DNA of 45,278 bases from NCBI GenBank assembly GCA_017649325.1, contig JAGCHA010000096.1:1-45278 (forward strand), given 5' to 3'. The position numbers and the translations under genes are program-made. Within the stretch, counting starts at the first letter, position 1; every line of letters starts with the position of its first letter. The DNA is from Ruminococcus sp. (lineage in GTDB: Bacteria; Bacillota; Clostridia; Oscillospirales; Ruminococcaceae). Shown in pieces: positions 31,520 to 40,177 of this stretch. The notes beneath the pieces are model-generated. The model was given only the letters and a program-made list of their open reading frames with translations, did not search any database and was not told the DNA's origin.

Positions 31520-33904
31520 ATGAAACAGTCTATAGAAAATTTTTATAACGATAATATTCATATGGACAAGAAAGCTTTTATCGAGAAATTCACGGGCAGG
31601 CTTCCCGGCGATATCAAGTCTGCGACGCCGCAGCAGATCCACAACGCGCTCGGCGAGACAGTCATGGAGCTCTACTCCGAGCGGTGGAGCAAAGCACGCG
31701 AGGAGCACCTCTCCAAGCGCCGCGCTGCCTATCTTTCTATGGAGTTCCTTGTGGGACGCGCAGTGTTCAATAATCTGCTCTGCCTCGGCATTTACGGCGA
31801 GGTCAATGACGCTTTCAGGGAGCTCGGGCTCGACCTTGCCGACCTTGAGGTCATCGAGGACGCCGCCCTCGGAAACGGCGGTCTGGGACGACTTGCTGCC
31901 TGCTTCCTTGATTCTGCGGCAACTCTCTCTCTGCCCCTTGACGGCTACGGCATACGCTACAAGTACGGACTTTTCAAGCAGTCCATCGTTGACGGTTTCC
32001 AGCGCGAGGACATCGACGACTGGACGAAGTACGGCGACCCGTGGTCACGCCGCTGTGACGAGGATACCGTCCTCATTGAGTACAGCGGACAGACCGTTAA
32101 AGCTGTGCCATACGATATGCCGATTTTCGGCTGTAGGACGGAAAATGTCGGCACTCTCCGCCTGTGGCAGGCAGAGCCCGTCAAGGAGTTCGACTTTGAC
32201 ACCTTCAACAAGCAGGACTACCTTGAAGCCTCGAAGGAGAAGATATACGCGGAGGACATCTCCCGCGTACTCTATCCTAACGACGACACCAAGGAGGGCA
32301 AGAAGCTACGGCTGAAGCAGCAGTATTTCTTCAGCTGTGCGTCACTGACGGACATTCTCCGCAAGCACAAGGCTCGCTTCGGCACACTCGACAACCTCGC
32401 GGACTACATCTCTGTTCAGCTCAACGACACCCACCCTGTAATCTCTATCCCCGAACTTATACGCCAGCTCGTCGACAACGAGGGCTGGACATTCGAGAAA
32501 GCGCTTGCTGCAGCCAAGAAGGTGTTCAACTACACCAACCACACTGTAATGCAGGAAGCGCTCGAGAAGTGGTGGACGGGACTTGTTGAGGAAGTCCTGC
32601 CGCGTATCTACGAAATAATCATACAGATAAATGAGGAGCTCATCGCCGAGATGTACGCAAACGGCGTACAGAAAGACAAGATGAACCGCATAAAGATAAT
32701 CAAGGGCGAGCTCATCCACATGGCGGACATGGCTTGCTACGCTTCGAGCCACATCAACGGAGTAGCGGAGATACACACGCAGATACTGCGCGATTCCGTG
32801 CTCGCGGACTGGTACAGCCTCTACCCCGAGCGCTTCCGCAACGAGACCAACGGCATCACCCAGCGCCGCTGGCTCGCGCTCTGCAACACTGAGCTCTCGC
32901 AGCTCATCACCGAGAAGATAGGCGACGGCTGGCTGACAGACCTCTCGCAGCTCCGCGAGCTGAGCAAGTACGCGGACGACGGCGCAGTACTCGACAGCTT
33001 CATCAAGGTCAAGCAGACCAAGAAGCAGCAGCTCGCCGACTTCATCAAAGAGCGCGAGGGCGTGGAAATAGACCCGAATTCCGTGTTCGACATACAGATA
33101 AAGCGCCTCCACGAGTACAAGCGTCAGCTTCTCAACGCCTTCTCGATACTGTGGATATACTACGGCATCAAGGACGGCAGCATCACGAATTTCAAGCCCA
33201 CCACCTTCATATTCGGCGCGAAGTCTGCTCCGGGATACAAGCGAGCGAAGGCTATAATCAAGTATATCAACGAGATAGGACGCATCGTGTCCTCAGACCC
33301 CGACACGCGTGACCTTATCAAGGTGGTGTTCGTGCAGAATTACAATGTCTCCTACGCGGAGAAGCTCGTTGCGGCGGCTGATGTCTCCGAGCAGATATCG
33401 ACTGCGGGCACTGAGGCGAGCGGTACAGGCAATATGAAGCTCATGCTCAACGGCGCGGTGACTCTCGGCACATATGACGGCGCAAATATCGAGATAGTGC
33501 AGGAGGCAGGCGAGGAAAACAACTACATCTTCGGCGCAAGGGTGGAAGACCTTGCGCGTATCGTCCCCGAGTACGACAGCCGCCGAGCTTTCGCGGAGGA
33601 CAAGATGATAAAGCGCGTGGTATCATCGCTCATAGACGGCACGGTATCGGACGGCGGCAGCGGCGACTTCCGCGAGCTGTATATGTCCCTGCTCGACGGC
33701 GCGAGCTGGCACGCTCCCGACCATTACTACCTTCTCGGCGATATCAGAAGCTACGTGGAGACGAAGCTCCGCTGCATAAGCGACTACAGCTCCGACAGAA
33801 CAGCATTTGCGCGTAAGCAGTGGCTTAATATGTGCAATGCGGGCAAGTTCAGCTCTGACAGAACTATCGCAGATTACGCAGAGAATATCTGGAACATCAA
33901 GTAA
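31520..33904 (+). CDS. glgP: Glycogen / maltodextrin phosphorylase
   Basis: The 794-residue GT35 enzyme cleaves alpha-1,4-glucans with phosphate to glucose 1-phosphate, using pyridoxal phosphate. YLSMEFLVGRAVFNNLL, EDAALGNGGLGRLAACFLD and LNDTHPVISIPELIR are family blocks. The cofactor lysine is Lys640 in EASGTGNMKLMLNGA, followed by LGTYDGANIEI. The length is normal. ATTAAGGAGTAAAAGG precedes the start. It forms an operon with malQ and ends at a strong terminator. Confidence 0.97.
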   Translation: MKQSIENFYNDNIHMDKKAFIEKFTGRLPGDIKSATPQQIHNALGETVMELYSERWSKAREEHLSKRRAAYLSMEFLVGRAVFNNLLCLGIYGEVNDAFRELGLDLADLEVIEDAALGNGGLGRLAACFLDSAATLSLPLDGYGIRYKYGLFKQSIVDGFQREDIDDWTKYGDPWSRRCDEDTVLIEYSGQTVKAVPYDMPIFGCRTENVGTLRLWQAEPVKEFDFDTFNKQDYLEASKEKIYAEDISRVLYPNDDTKEGKKLRLKQQYFFSCASLTDILRKHKARFGTLDNLADYISVQLNDTHPVISIPELIRQLVDNEGWTFEKALAAAKKVFNYTNHTVMQEALEKWWTGLVEEVLPRIYEIIIQINEELIAEMYANGVQKDKMNRIKIIKGELIHMADMACYASSHINGVAEIHTQILRDSVLADWYSLYPERFRNETNGITQRRWLALCNTELSQLITEKIGDGWLTDLSQLRELSKYADDGAVLDSFIKVKQTKKQQLADFIKEREGVEIDPNSVFDIQIKRLHEYKRQLLNAFSILWIYYGIKDGSITNFKPTTFIFGAKSAPGYKRAKAIIKYINEIGRIVSSDPDTRDLIKVVFVQNYNVSYAEKLVAAADVSEQISTAGTEASGTGNMKLMLNGAVTLGTYDGANIEIVQEAGEENNYIFGARVEDLARIVPEYDSRRAFAEDKMIKRVVSSLIDGTVSDGGSGDFRELYMSLLDGASWHAPDHYYLLGDIRSYVETKLRCISDYSSDRTAFARKQWLNMCNAGKFSSDRTIADYAENIWNIK

Positions 33905-33910
33905 AACAAA

Positions 33911-33955
33911 AAGCCTGAATGAGCGTTCTCATTCAGGCTTTATCATTATTTTGCG
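33911..33955. terminator. Bidirectional terminator between glgP and the dockerin gene
   Basis: AAGCCTGAATGAG (33911-33923) pairs with CTCATTCAGGCTT (33928-33940). T-rich sequence follows on the plus strand and TTTTTGTTTT on the minus strand. Confidence 0.9.
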
Positions 33956-36096
33956 TTCTGATTTGCCGTAAGTCCGTCAACGCTGTAAAAAGCGTATTTG
34001 ATGTCCTCATTGATGGCTTTGAAGCTCTGCGTAGACACCGTGAACTCGTATGAACCTACAGACTGACTTTTTCCGTTGTCCTCATTGTGGAGTAAGACGG
34101 AAATCTTGAAATCTCCTCTGTCGGTTTTGAAGTAGGTCGTATAGGAGTTAAGTGCGGGAACAGTGAGGAGCGAGGTCGTACGGCGCTGAGTCTCGTCCTC
34201 GTAGCTGATGATGTATTCCAGTGTGAATCTGCCCTTGCCGTTTACGGGGAAGGGAGTACAGAATGCTATCCTGTCTTCATCGGAGTCCTCTTCGACGATA
34301 TAGCTTTCAATCGGTACATTCTCGGGGGCATCCGTGGGGACAACCTTAACCTTTATCTCAGCCTTAACATCGGGATTATCCACGCTGTAAACTGTAACTA
34401 CGCATTCGCCTACGCTCTTGGACGTTATCCAGCCCAGATTATCAACAGTTGCAATACTTGTATCCGAGCTCACCCACAGCTCGTCCTTGTTTGCGGCAGT
34501 GGCGGGGAGCATTGTGACGAACGATATCGCTTTATTGCCGAGCTCTATTTCCAGCTCGGTAGAAGTGAGGTTTATCTTGCGCACCTTATCCTTGGGGAAG
34601 ACCTTTACGCTGACATCAGCCTTGACGTCGAGGTTATCGGCGCTTCTGACGGTGACGACGCATTCGCCCACACTGACAGCGGAAATGTTGCCGTATAAAT
34701 CGACAGTTGCGACCTTCGGGTCGTTCGATGTCCATATCTCGTTTTTGTTGAGAGCGGTCTTTGGGAGCATCGTAACGTATGAAATGCCCATTTCGCCGAC
34801 GCTCAGCTCTATTGAAGTCACGCTCAGCTCTATTGCTGAAACGCGGCTGGCATCGAGTGTGGTGGAGACAGTAGTTGTTGACGGCTCGGTAGTTGAAGCG
34901 GCAGTAGTCGTAGTCTCAGCTGTCGTTGCCTCAGTGCTCGCAGTTGCGGACTCTGTTACAGTGGAAGCTACAGTAGTTGCAGTCTCTGCAGATGTCGTCA
35001 CCGTCGTTGTATCGGCAGTGCTCGTTGTTTCCGAGATAGTAGTTGTTCCGCCCGTGACCGTTACATCCACAGTAGCCTTTACATCGGGATTATTTGCACT
35101 CTGTACGGTTATCGTAGCAGTACCCTCTGCTTTGGCGATGACCCAGCCCACGTTATCGACCACCGCTACATTCTCGTCGCTGCTCGACCATATCTCGCGC
35201 TTGTCCGTAGCTGTGGCAGGGAGCATGGTCACATTAGCCGACAGCGCACCCATTCCGACCTCAAGCGTGAGAGCAGTACGGTCGAGTCGGATCTCCTTGA
35301 CCTTTTTTGTGTCAGTGACGGTGAGTTCTACAGTCGCCTTAACATCGGGATTATTCGCACTTACAACAGTAATGACGCAGCTTCCCTCGCTCTTGCCCGT
35401 GACCCAGCCCTGCGAGTCAACAGTCGCAACGCTTTCGTCGCTGCTTATCCATATCTCACGCCTGTCAGTGACTGTGAGCGGGAACATTGTTACAGTAGCG
35501 GACAGCTTACCCTCATCGACCTCAACGCTGCATTCGGTATTGCTGAGCCGAATCTCCGACACCTTGTCAGGGGCGGCGGCAGTAGCAGTCGTAGAAGCGG
35601 GAGCTTCTGTTGTGGCTGCCGCAGTGGTGGATACAGTCTCGGGAGCCGATACTGCGGTCGAAGTTACTGCTGAGGCAGTCGTTGTGTCCGCAGGAGCGGC
35701 CGCAGTCGCAGTAGTCGTGGTCGCCGTACCTGTTTCCGACTGCTTCGGTGCCGCAAGGTAAGCGGCAAAGTCCTTGTCTCCGCCGGTGGAGACATAGGAA
35801 TAGAAGCGGAGAACGTCAGAAGCGTCGGAGGAGTCTATCTTTCCGTCCTTGTTGACGTCCGCAGCCTCGGCACGCGAGCCCTTGAAGTACCCCTCCTGAC
35901 TTGTCGAGAGCCGTGAATACTCGGCGAGTATTTCGGAAGCGTCCTTAGCGTCGACGATACTGTCGCCGCTGGTATCACCGAGGGCGAAGGTCACCCCGCC
36001 GTCGTTTGCGTAGGAGACGAGCCCTGAGCCCGTCGTGAGATTTCCGACAGCCATAGCAAAAGCGAGCAGGGCTGCCGTCAGATTCTTTCTTTTCAT
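33946..36096 (-). CDS. Dockerin protein with four Big_2-like Ig repeats
   Basis: The 716-residue secreted protein has a signal peptide (about 1-30). An N-terminal dockerin lies at about 38-105, with two Ca-binding repeats: DTSGDSIVDAKDASEILAEY and DVNKDGKIDSSDASDVLRFY, the second ending YSYVSTGG. A Thr/Ala/Ser linker (about 115-177) follows, then bacterial Ig-like (Big_2) repeats at about 179-261, 266-347, 419-500 and 505-585, with a second Thr/Ser linker at 348-418 between the pairs. A unique C-terminal beta-rich domain (595-716) ends the chain. Dockerins plug into cohesins of the cellulosome. No catalytic domain is recognised, so this is a structural or binding component. GAGGGAATTTACC precedes the start at 36096. 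Confidence 0.9.
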   Translation of the reverse strand: MKRKNLTAALLAFAMAVGNLTTGSGLVSYANDGGVTFALGDTSGDSIVDAKDASEILAEYSRLSTSQEGYFKGSRAEAADVNKDGKIDSSDASDVLRFYSYVSTGGDKDFAAYLAAPKQSETGTATTTTATAAAPADTTTASAVTSTAVSAPETVSTTAAATTEAPASTTATAAAPDKVSEIRLSNTECSVEVDEGKLSATVTMFPLTVTDRREIWISSDESVATVDSQGWVTGKSEGSCVITVVSANNPDVKATVELTVTDTKKVKEIRLDRTALTLEVGMGALSANVTMLPATATDKREIWSSSDENVAVVDNVGWVIAKAEGTATITVQSANNPDVKATVDVTVTGGTTTISETTSTADTTTVTTSAETATTVASTVTESATASTEATTAETTTTAASTTEPSTTTVSTTLDASRVSAIELSVTSIELSVGEMGISYVTMLPKTALNKNEIWTSNDPKVATVDLYGNISAVSVGECVVTVRSADNLDVKADVSVKVFPKDKVRKINLTSTELEIELGNKAISFVTMLPATAANKDELWVSSDTSIATVDNLGWITSKSVGECVVTVYSVDNPDVKAEIKVKVVPTDAPENVPIESYIVEEDSDEDRIAFCTPFPVNGKGRFTLEYIISYEDETQRRTTSLLTVPALNSYTTYFKTDRGDFKISVLLHNEDNGKSQSVGSYEFTVSTQSFKAINEDIKYAFYSVDGLTANQNAK

Positions 36097-36144
36097 GGTA
36101 AATTCCCTCATCATTGATTTTGTTTCAAAAAACGTACAGAAAAA

Positions 36145-36173
36145 ATTATACATCTAAAGTGTAAAAAAATCAA
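36145..36173 (-). promoter_or_regulatory. Promoter of the dockerin gene
   Basis: On the minus strand TTGATT (36173-36168), a 17-base spacer and TATAAT (36150-36145). Confidence 0.78.
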
Positions 36174-36213
36174 TAGATTTTACGTAATAGAAGCACATTT
36201 TCAGAGAATCGCA

Positions 36214-36246
36214 CAAAAAAAGCACCCGCTCAGCGGGTGCTTTTTT
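36214..36246. terminator. Bidirectional terminator after cdaR
   Basis: AGCACCCGC (36221-36229) pairs with GCGGGTGCT (36233-36241) across TCA. An A run precedes it and a T run follows. Confidence 0.92.
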
Positions 36247-36253
36247 ATCAGCC

Positions 36254-37540
36254 TTAGTTTGTTTTTGTACGTTTAACGGATACCTTTGAGTTTGTAGTTA
36301 CCCATACGTTGTCGTACTTACACGAGAACCTCGCGTTCCAGCTGAACGAATCCGAAGTGATATTCGCGTTCAGGAGGTCGATATCCACCATGATATCCTC
36401 AGGGGTCACTTCAGCGAGCACATCCTCGGGACCCATTATGGTTATCTCGAGACGCTGGCTCTGCACCTCGTACTTGTAGTTCGAGGCATCTGGCTCATTG
36501 CTCGTATTTATGCGGCTCTTATCGAGTATCATCGGCTTCTCCACGAAGTCGGAGTCATTGAAAGTAACGGTTATCGCCTCAATATTTGATACGTTCTCGT
36601 AATCCGTACCCTCGAGCCTGCTGCTGAGCAGGAAGGTCTTGCTGAATCCCTTCTTTAACTCACTGAGCGATACCTTGCCGATATCGAGCTTGTCGGGGAT
36701 CTCGGTCTGAGTGTTATTGCAGGCGAGGACCACCGATTCAGCCGAGAGGTCGAAGTTGATTATGCTTGCATCGAAGTTCTCGGGAGCGTCGATTATCGAG
36801 ACGAACAGCTCAACTTCCTTCTGCGTGAGCACAGGTACAGTGATATCGAACCGCGACTCATTGATCTTGAGCCCGCTCTGGTCGATGAGGGCGTTATCCT
36901 CGGTATAGAGCTGTATCTCGTCAGCGGAGACGACATAGGTTCTGTCGAGGCTGAACTCTTTGTTTGCGACAGCATAGCACTTGGATATCTTGTCAAGCTG
37001 TGAGGAAGGACCTGTTATGCGTATTACCGAGGGGTCGCAGGTCATATCGTTCTGATCGACAGCCTTGCCCTCGACCACGCGGACATTCGGTACCTTCGGT
37101 ACAACGTCGAATTCACGGGTATCCATCTTATCGAAGACGACGTTGGCGGTAGCAGGCTTTATGGACTTTATTTCGTAGTTGATATTGCTCGCGCCCTTTA
37201 TTTTAATTGTGAGGTTGCGCGTGCCTGCGCTCGAAACGGAGTCGGCGTCGATGTAAGCTTCAAGGTTCTCGTTGTTGAGGTTGCCGACTTGGAGCTTATT
37301 GCCGAGCAGCTCGACCGTCACCTCTTCAACATCCGAGGAGATGAAGCTGAGACCGTTGCTTTCTGCGACCGAGCCCGAAATATTGCGCGAGAGCGGGATA
37401 TGCTCTATTGTCTTCTGTGAATCGGGGTACTGCGTGAGCGAGATTATCAGCCAGACGAACATGGCGATTATGACCGAGAGTATCGCGAGTGCGAGGTTGC
37501 TCTGCATATGCTTCTCGCGGAATTCTTTGAGAAATCTCAT
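36254..37540 (-). CDS. cdaR: YbbR-domain regulator of diadenylate cyclase
   Basis: The 428-residue protein has a short cytoplasmic end, one membrane helix (about 16-36, NLALAILSVIIAMFVWLIIS) and a run of extracytoplasmic YbbR repeats (for example VEEVTVELLGNKLQVGNLNN and VIRITGPSSQLDKISKCYAV). It binds CdaA and adjusts c-di-AMP synthesis. Its start overlaps the cdaA stop by 4 bases. A terminator follows at once, so glmM, the usual third gene, is absent. Confidence 0.92.
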   Translation of the reverse strand: MRFLKEFREKHMQSNLALAILSVIIAMFVWLIISLTQYPDSQKTIEHIPLSRNISGSVAESNGLSFISSDVEEVTVELLGNKLQVGNLNNENLEAYIDADSVSSAGTRNLTIKIKGASNINYEIKSIKPATANVVFDKMDTREFDVVPKVPNVRVVEGKAVDQNDMTCDPSVIRITGPSSQLDKISKCYAVANKEFSLDRTYVVSADEIQLYTEDNALIDQSGLKINESRFDITVPVLTQKEVELFVSIIDAPENFDASIINFDLSAESVVLACNNTQTEIPDKLDIGKVSLSELKKGFSKTFLLSSRLEGTDYENVSNIEAITVTFNDSDFVEKPMILDKSRINTSNEPDASNYKYEVQSQRLEITIMGPEDVLAEVTPEDIMVDIDLLNANITSDSFSWNARFSCKYDNVWVTTNSKVSVKRTKTN

Positions 37541-38415
37541 TTTTTCTTCCTCCTTTCAAATAAGGAGGATATCTTTTTCTTACGCCCTGTTCTCTCCTCG
37601 TTCACAGCGAAGAGCTCCTTTTCGAGCAGAGCCTTTAGCTTATCGCGGGTGAAGTCGCGGGTGAGCACGCCGTTCATCGCGACGGATATCTGACCCGTTT
37701 CCTCGGAAACGACGATTACCACAGCATCGGAGTTCTCGCTCATGCCGATAGCGGCACGGTGGCGCGAGCCGAGCTTTTTGTTGATAGCCGCATCGTTCTG
37801 CGGCTTCGGAAGGAAGCACGCCGCCGCGAGTATCATACCGTCGCGCATTATCACAGCTCCGTCGTGGAGCGGAGTCTTAGGGTAGAAGATGTTGCCGAAC
37901 ACCTCTTTGCTTGGGGTAGCGTTTAGTATGGTGCCTGTCTCTATTTGTTCACCGAGGCGTGTCTGCCTCTCACAGACTATGAGTGCGCCCGTACAGCTTG
38001 CCGAGAGCTCCACGCAAGAATCGCAGATAGCATCTATCGCAGTCTCCCATTTCTGCTTGACGTCGCCCGAGAGCGTACCTATGCCGAGTAGAGTAACTCC
38101 GAAGCGGGTACGTCCGAATTTTTCGAGGGCGCGCCTGAGCTCTGGCTGGAAGAGGATTATCATTGCGATGAGACCGATGTCGAGAGCGTGACCGAGGATA
38201 TATTTCATCACCTTCAGCTGGAAGAAGCTGCTGGCGAAATAAGCTGCTACAAGCAGGAGGATACCCTTTACGAGCTGACCTGCGCGGGTCTCGCGGATGA
38301 GCTTCATCAGAAGATAGACTATGTACGCGAGAGCAGCGACATCGACGATATCTTTCAGCTCAATTGTGCTGATGAGGCTGAAGAACGCATGCTGCATTTC
38401 ATTGAACGAGGGCAT
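37537..38415 (-). CDS. cdaA: Diadenylate cyclase
   Basis: The 292-residue enzyme makes c-di-AMP from two ATP. Three membrane helices come first (about 20-90; VDVAALAYIVYLLMKLI, VKGILLLVAAYFASSFFQL, LDIGLIAMIILFQPELR). The DisA_N domain follows, with the two signature motifs PLHDGAVIMRDG and LGSRHRAAIG. The basic tail GRKKKISSLFERRKKK is notable. GAAAGGAAGTGGAAAG precedes the start. The 5' leader is about 145 bases and structured. Confidence 0.95.
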   Translation of the reverse strand: MPSFNEMQHAFFSLISTIELKDIVDVAALAYIVYLLMKLIRETRAGQLVKGILLLVAAYFASSFFQLKVMKYILGHALDIGLIAMIILFQPELRRALEKFGRTRFGVTLLGIGTLSGDVKQKWETAIDAICDSCVELSASCTGALIVCERQTRLGEQIETGTILNATPSKEVFGNIFYPKTPLHDGAVIMRDGMILAAACFLPKPQNDAAINKKLGSRHRAAIGMSENSDAVVIVVSEETGQISVAMNGVLTRDFTRDKLKALLEKELFAVNEERTGRKKKISSLFERRKKK

Positions 38416-38595
38416 CTTTCCACTTCCTTTCTTTTGCGGAGCCTGCCTTGGGAAGATAAGCTCCTGTATTCTACATTATATTTATGTACGTCCCCCGACC
38501 GAACGAGGGACATCTCCTGCGGACATATCTCTCGCGTCCGCAGCGGCATACGCTGCCTATCATATATATTGTACCACAAATCGAGAATTTTTCAA
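38416..38595 (-). promoter_or_regulatory. cdaA promoter and structured leader
   Basis: On the minus strand TTGAAA (38595-38590), a 16-base spacer and TACAAT (38573-38568) form a promoter. The leader of about 145 bases can form several hairpins (GCAGCG...CGCTGC, GTCCC...GGGAC, GGAGC...GCTCC). No known riboswitch class was recognised. Confidence 0.55.
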
Positions 38596-38622
38596 TAGTT
38601 TTTTTCGATTATCACGTAATCA

Positions 38623-39744
38623 TCACATTTTTTTTATTAATTCGGTGAGCTTGTCGGCGTCCTCACCGCGGCTGAAATACGAGGGTGAGAAGCGTACAGT
38701 GCCGTTTTCGGTGCCGAGAGCGGTATGCGCGAGCGCCGAGCACTGGTAACCCGCCCGCAGGCAGTAGCCCTCCTCGGCGAGCCGTGCAGCGACATCAGCC
38801 GAGGTCAAGCCCACGATGTTGAAGGACACTATCGGCACATAGCGCGCGGCTGGGGAGCGGTATACGGTTATGCGGCTGTCTCCCGAGATACCGCGCAGGA
38901 AGCGGCGGCACACGGCGTCCTCATGACGGCGTATATTCGCGATACCCGTCCGCTTTACGAAGCCGACTCCCGCCTTGAGCGACATAATGCCGATGACACC
39001 GACAGTGCCGCTTTCGAGACTTTCGGGCGGCAGTTCGGGCTGACGCAGGCTCATCGAGTCTGTACCCGTACCGCCCTGGATTATCGGAGCGATAGGGAAG
39101 CGTCCGTCCGTGATGAGCAGCCCTGTCCCCGTGATGCCGTAGAGCCCCTTGTGCCCCGCCGTGCAGAGGATATTGATGCCGTCCGAGAGTTTCACGTCTA
39201 TTACTCCGCACGCCTGTGCTCCGTCTGCGATGAAGCAGATACCGTGCTCGCGGCAGAGCCGTCCTAACCCGCGGAAGGGGAGTATCTGTCCCGTGACGTT
39301 GCTCGCGAGTGTACAGACTATCGCCTTTGTATCGGGACGTATGAGGCTGCGGAAGCTCTCGAGCGTACGTTCGTCCTCGGGGTACACCTCCGCGACCGAT
39401 AGCGTTATCCTGCCCTCGGCAGCGAGCTTAGCCGCAGGACGAGCCGAAGAATTGTGCTCAAGGCTGCTGATTATGAGGTGACCGCCTTCTGCCATAACGC
39501 CCTGTATCGCCATATTGAGCGCGTGGGTGCAGTTCATGGCAAAGACGGTATTTTCGGGCTCTGCACCGAAGAATGCGGCTATCTCCTCGCGTGCGGAGTA
39601 CACCGCCTCGGAGGTCTCAGCCGCGAGCGCGTGTCCGCCTCTGCCCGCATTGCCGCCGTATCTTTCCATAGCCTCCCATACCGCCGTTTTTACGCAGTCG
39701 GGCTTGGGGTAGGTGGTAGCCGCGTTGTCGAAATTGACTGTCAT
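38623..39744 (-). CDS. Cysteine desulfurase-like class V aminotransferase
   Basis: The 373-residue PLP enzyme starts VNFDNAATTYPKPDCV. The cofactor lysine is Lys199 in CTAGHKGLYG, and ISSLEHNSS and ADGAQACGV are family blocks. Cys335 in GYQCSALAH stands where SufS-type desulfurases carry the persulfide cysteine. Such enzymes take sulfur (or selenium) from cysteine. It overlaps the DUF3343 gene by 4 bases, and DUF3343 proteins are thought to be sulfur/selenium carriers, so the two probably hand sulfur on. The cofactor or tRNA served is unknown. Confidence 0.9.
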   Translation of the reverse strand: MTVNFDNAATTYPKPDCVKTAVWEAMERYGGNAGRGGHALAAETSEAVYSAREEIAAFFGAEPENTVFAMNCTHALNMAIQGVMAEGGHLIISSLEHNSSARPAAKLAAEGRITLSVAEVYPEDERTLESFRSLIRPDTKAIVCTLASNVTGQILPFRGLGRLCREHGICFIADGAQACGVIDVKLSDGINILCTAGHKGLYGITGTGLLITDGRFPIAPIIQGGTGTDSMSLRQPELPPESLESGTVGVIGIMSLKAGVGFVKRTGIANIRRHEDAVCRRFLRGISGDSRITVYRSPAARYVPIVSFNIVGLTSADVAARLAEEGYCLRAGYQCSALAHTALGTENGTVRFSPSYFSRGEDADKLTELIKKM

Positions 39745-39953
39745 GGCGAGCTGCCGTTTTCCCTCAGGACATACGGTATGCCGTACCTGTCAAGTATATG
39801 TGCCGCCGTGCGGCACTCCGCCCCGACGTGCAGGGCGTACCCGCAGCCTGTACTGCGCCGTTTGATATCGCTTGGTATCCCCTTGGTCCTCAGCAGACGT
39901 TCAGCCTTCTGCGCGTAGGTGTAGGAGGGCATCTCCAGAATACACTTGTTCAT
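39741..39953 (-). CDS. DUF3343 putative sulfur/selenium carrier (70 aa)
   Basis: The short protein reads MNKCILEMPSYTYAQKAERL, then IPSDIKRRSTGCGYALHVGA with a cysteine after it, and a helix ending YGIPYVL. The CGYAL region with its cysteine is the DUF3343 mark. Start 39953 follows AGGGGTGATAAT. The frame is open further upstream without a ribosome site. It is coupled by a 4-base overlap to the desulfurase-like gene. Confidence 0.85.
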   Translation of the reverse strand: MNKCILEMPSYTYAQKAERLLRTKGIPSDIKRRSTGCGYALHVGAECRTAAHILDRYGIPYVLRENGSSP

Positions 39954-40088
39954 ATTATCACCCCTGACGGGAGGCAGCGCTGTCGGTATTGCGGTACACC
40001 TCATTATATGACTGCGTGAGCTGACGCGTGATAGACAAGCTGCTGTTTAGTGCGGATTTGATAAAAACAGCGGAACTTATCTGAATAA

Positions 40089-40117
40089 TTGACAAAGAAG
40101 TATATGTGTGATATAAT
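40089..40117 (+). promoter_or_regulatory. Promoter of the cohesin/dockerin gene
   Basis: TTGACA (40089-40094), a 17-base spacer and TATAAT (40112-40117) form a full-consensus promoter. A small hairpin with a cTTCGg tetraloop (TGTCAC...GTGATA) lies in the leader near 40131-40146. Confidence 0.9.
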
Positions 40118-40177
40118 AAAATATAAGTATTGTCACTTCGGTGATATGCGAAAAAGCCTTCAAAGGAGGTATTACAA

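Noticed and set aside
34320-35560. DNA repeats that could suggest a CRISPR or tandem array
   Set aside because: They are diverged protein-domain repeats (Big_2) at about 250-base spacing, not short identical repeats with spacers.
34418-35761. 447-codon Ser/Val/Thr-rich open frame on the plus strand
   Set aside because: Opposite the Big_2 repeats and Thr linkers of the dockerin protein; its composition is the mirror of those repeats.
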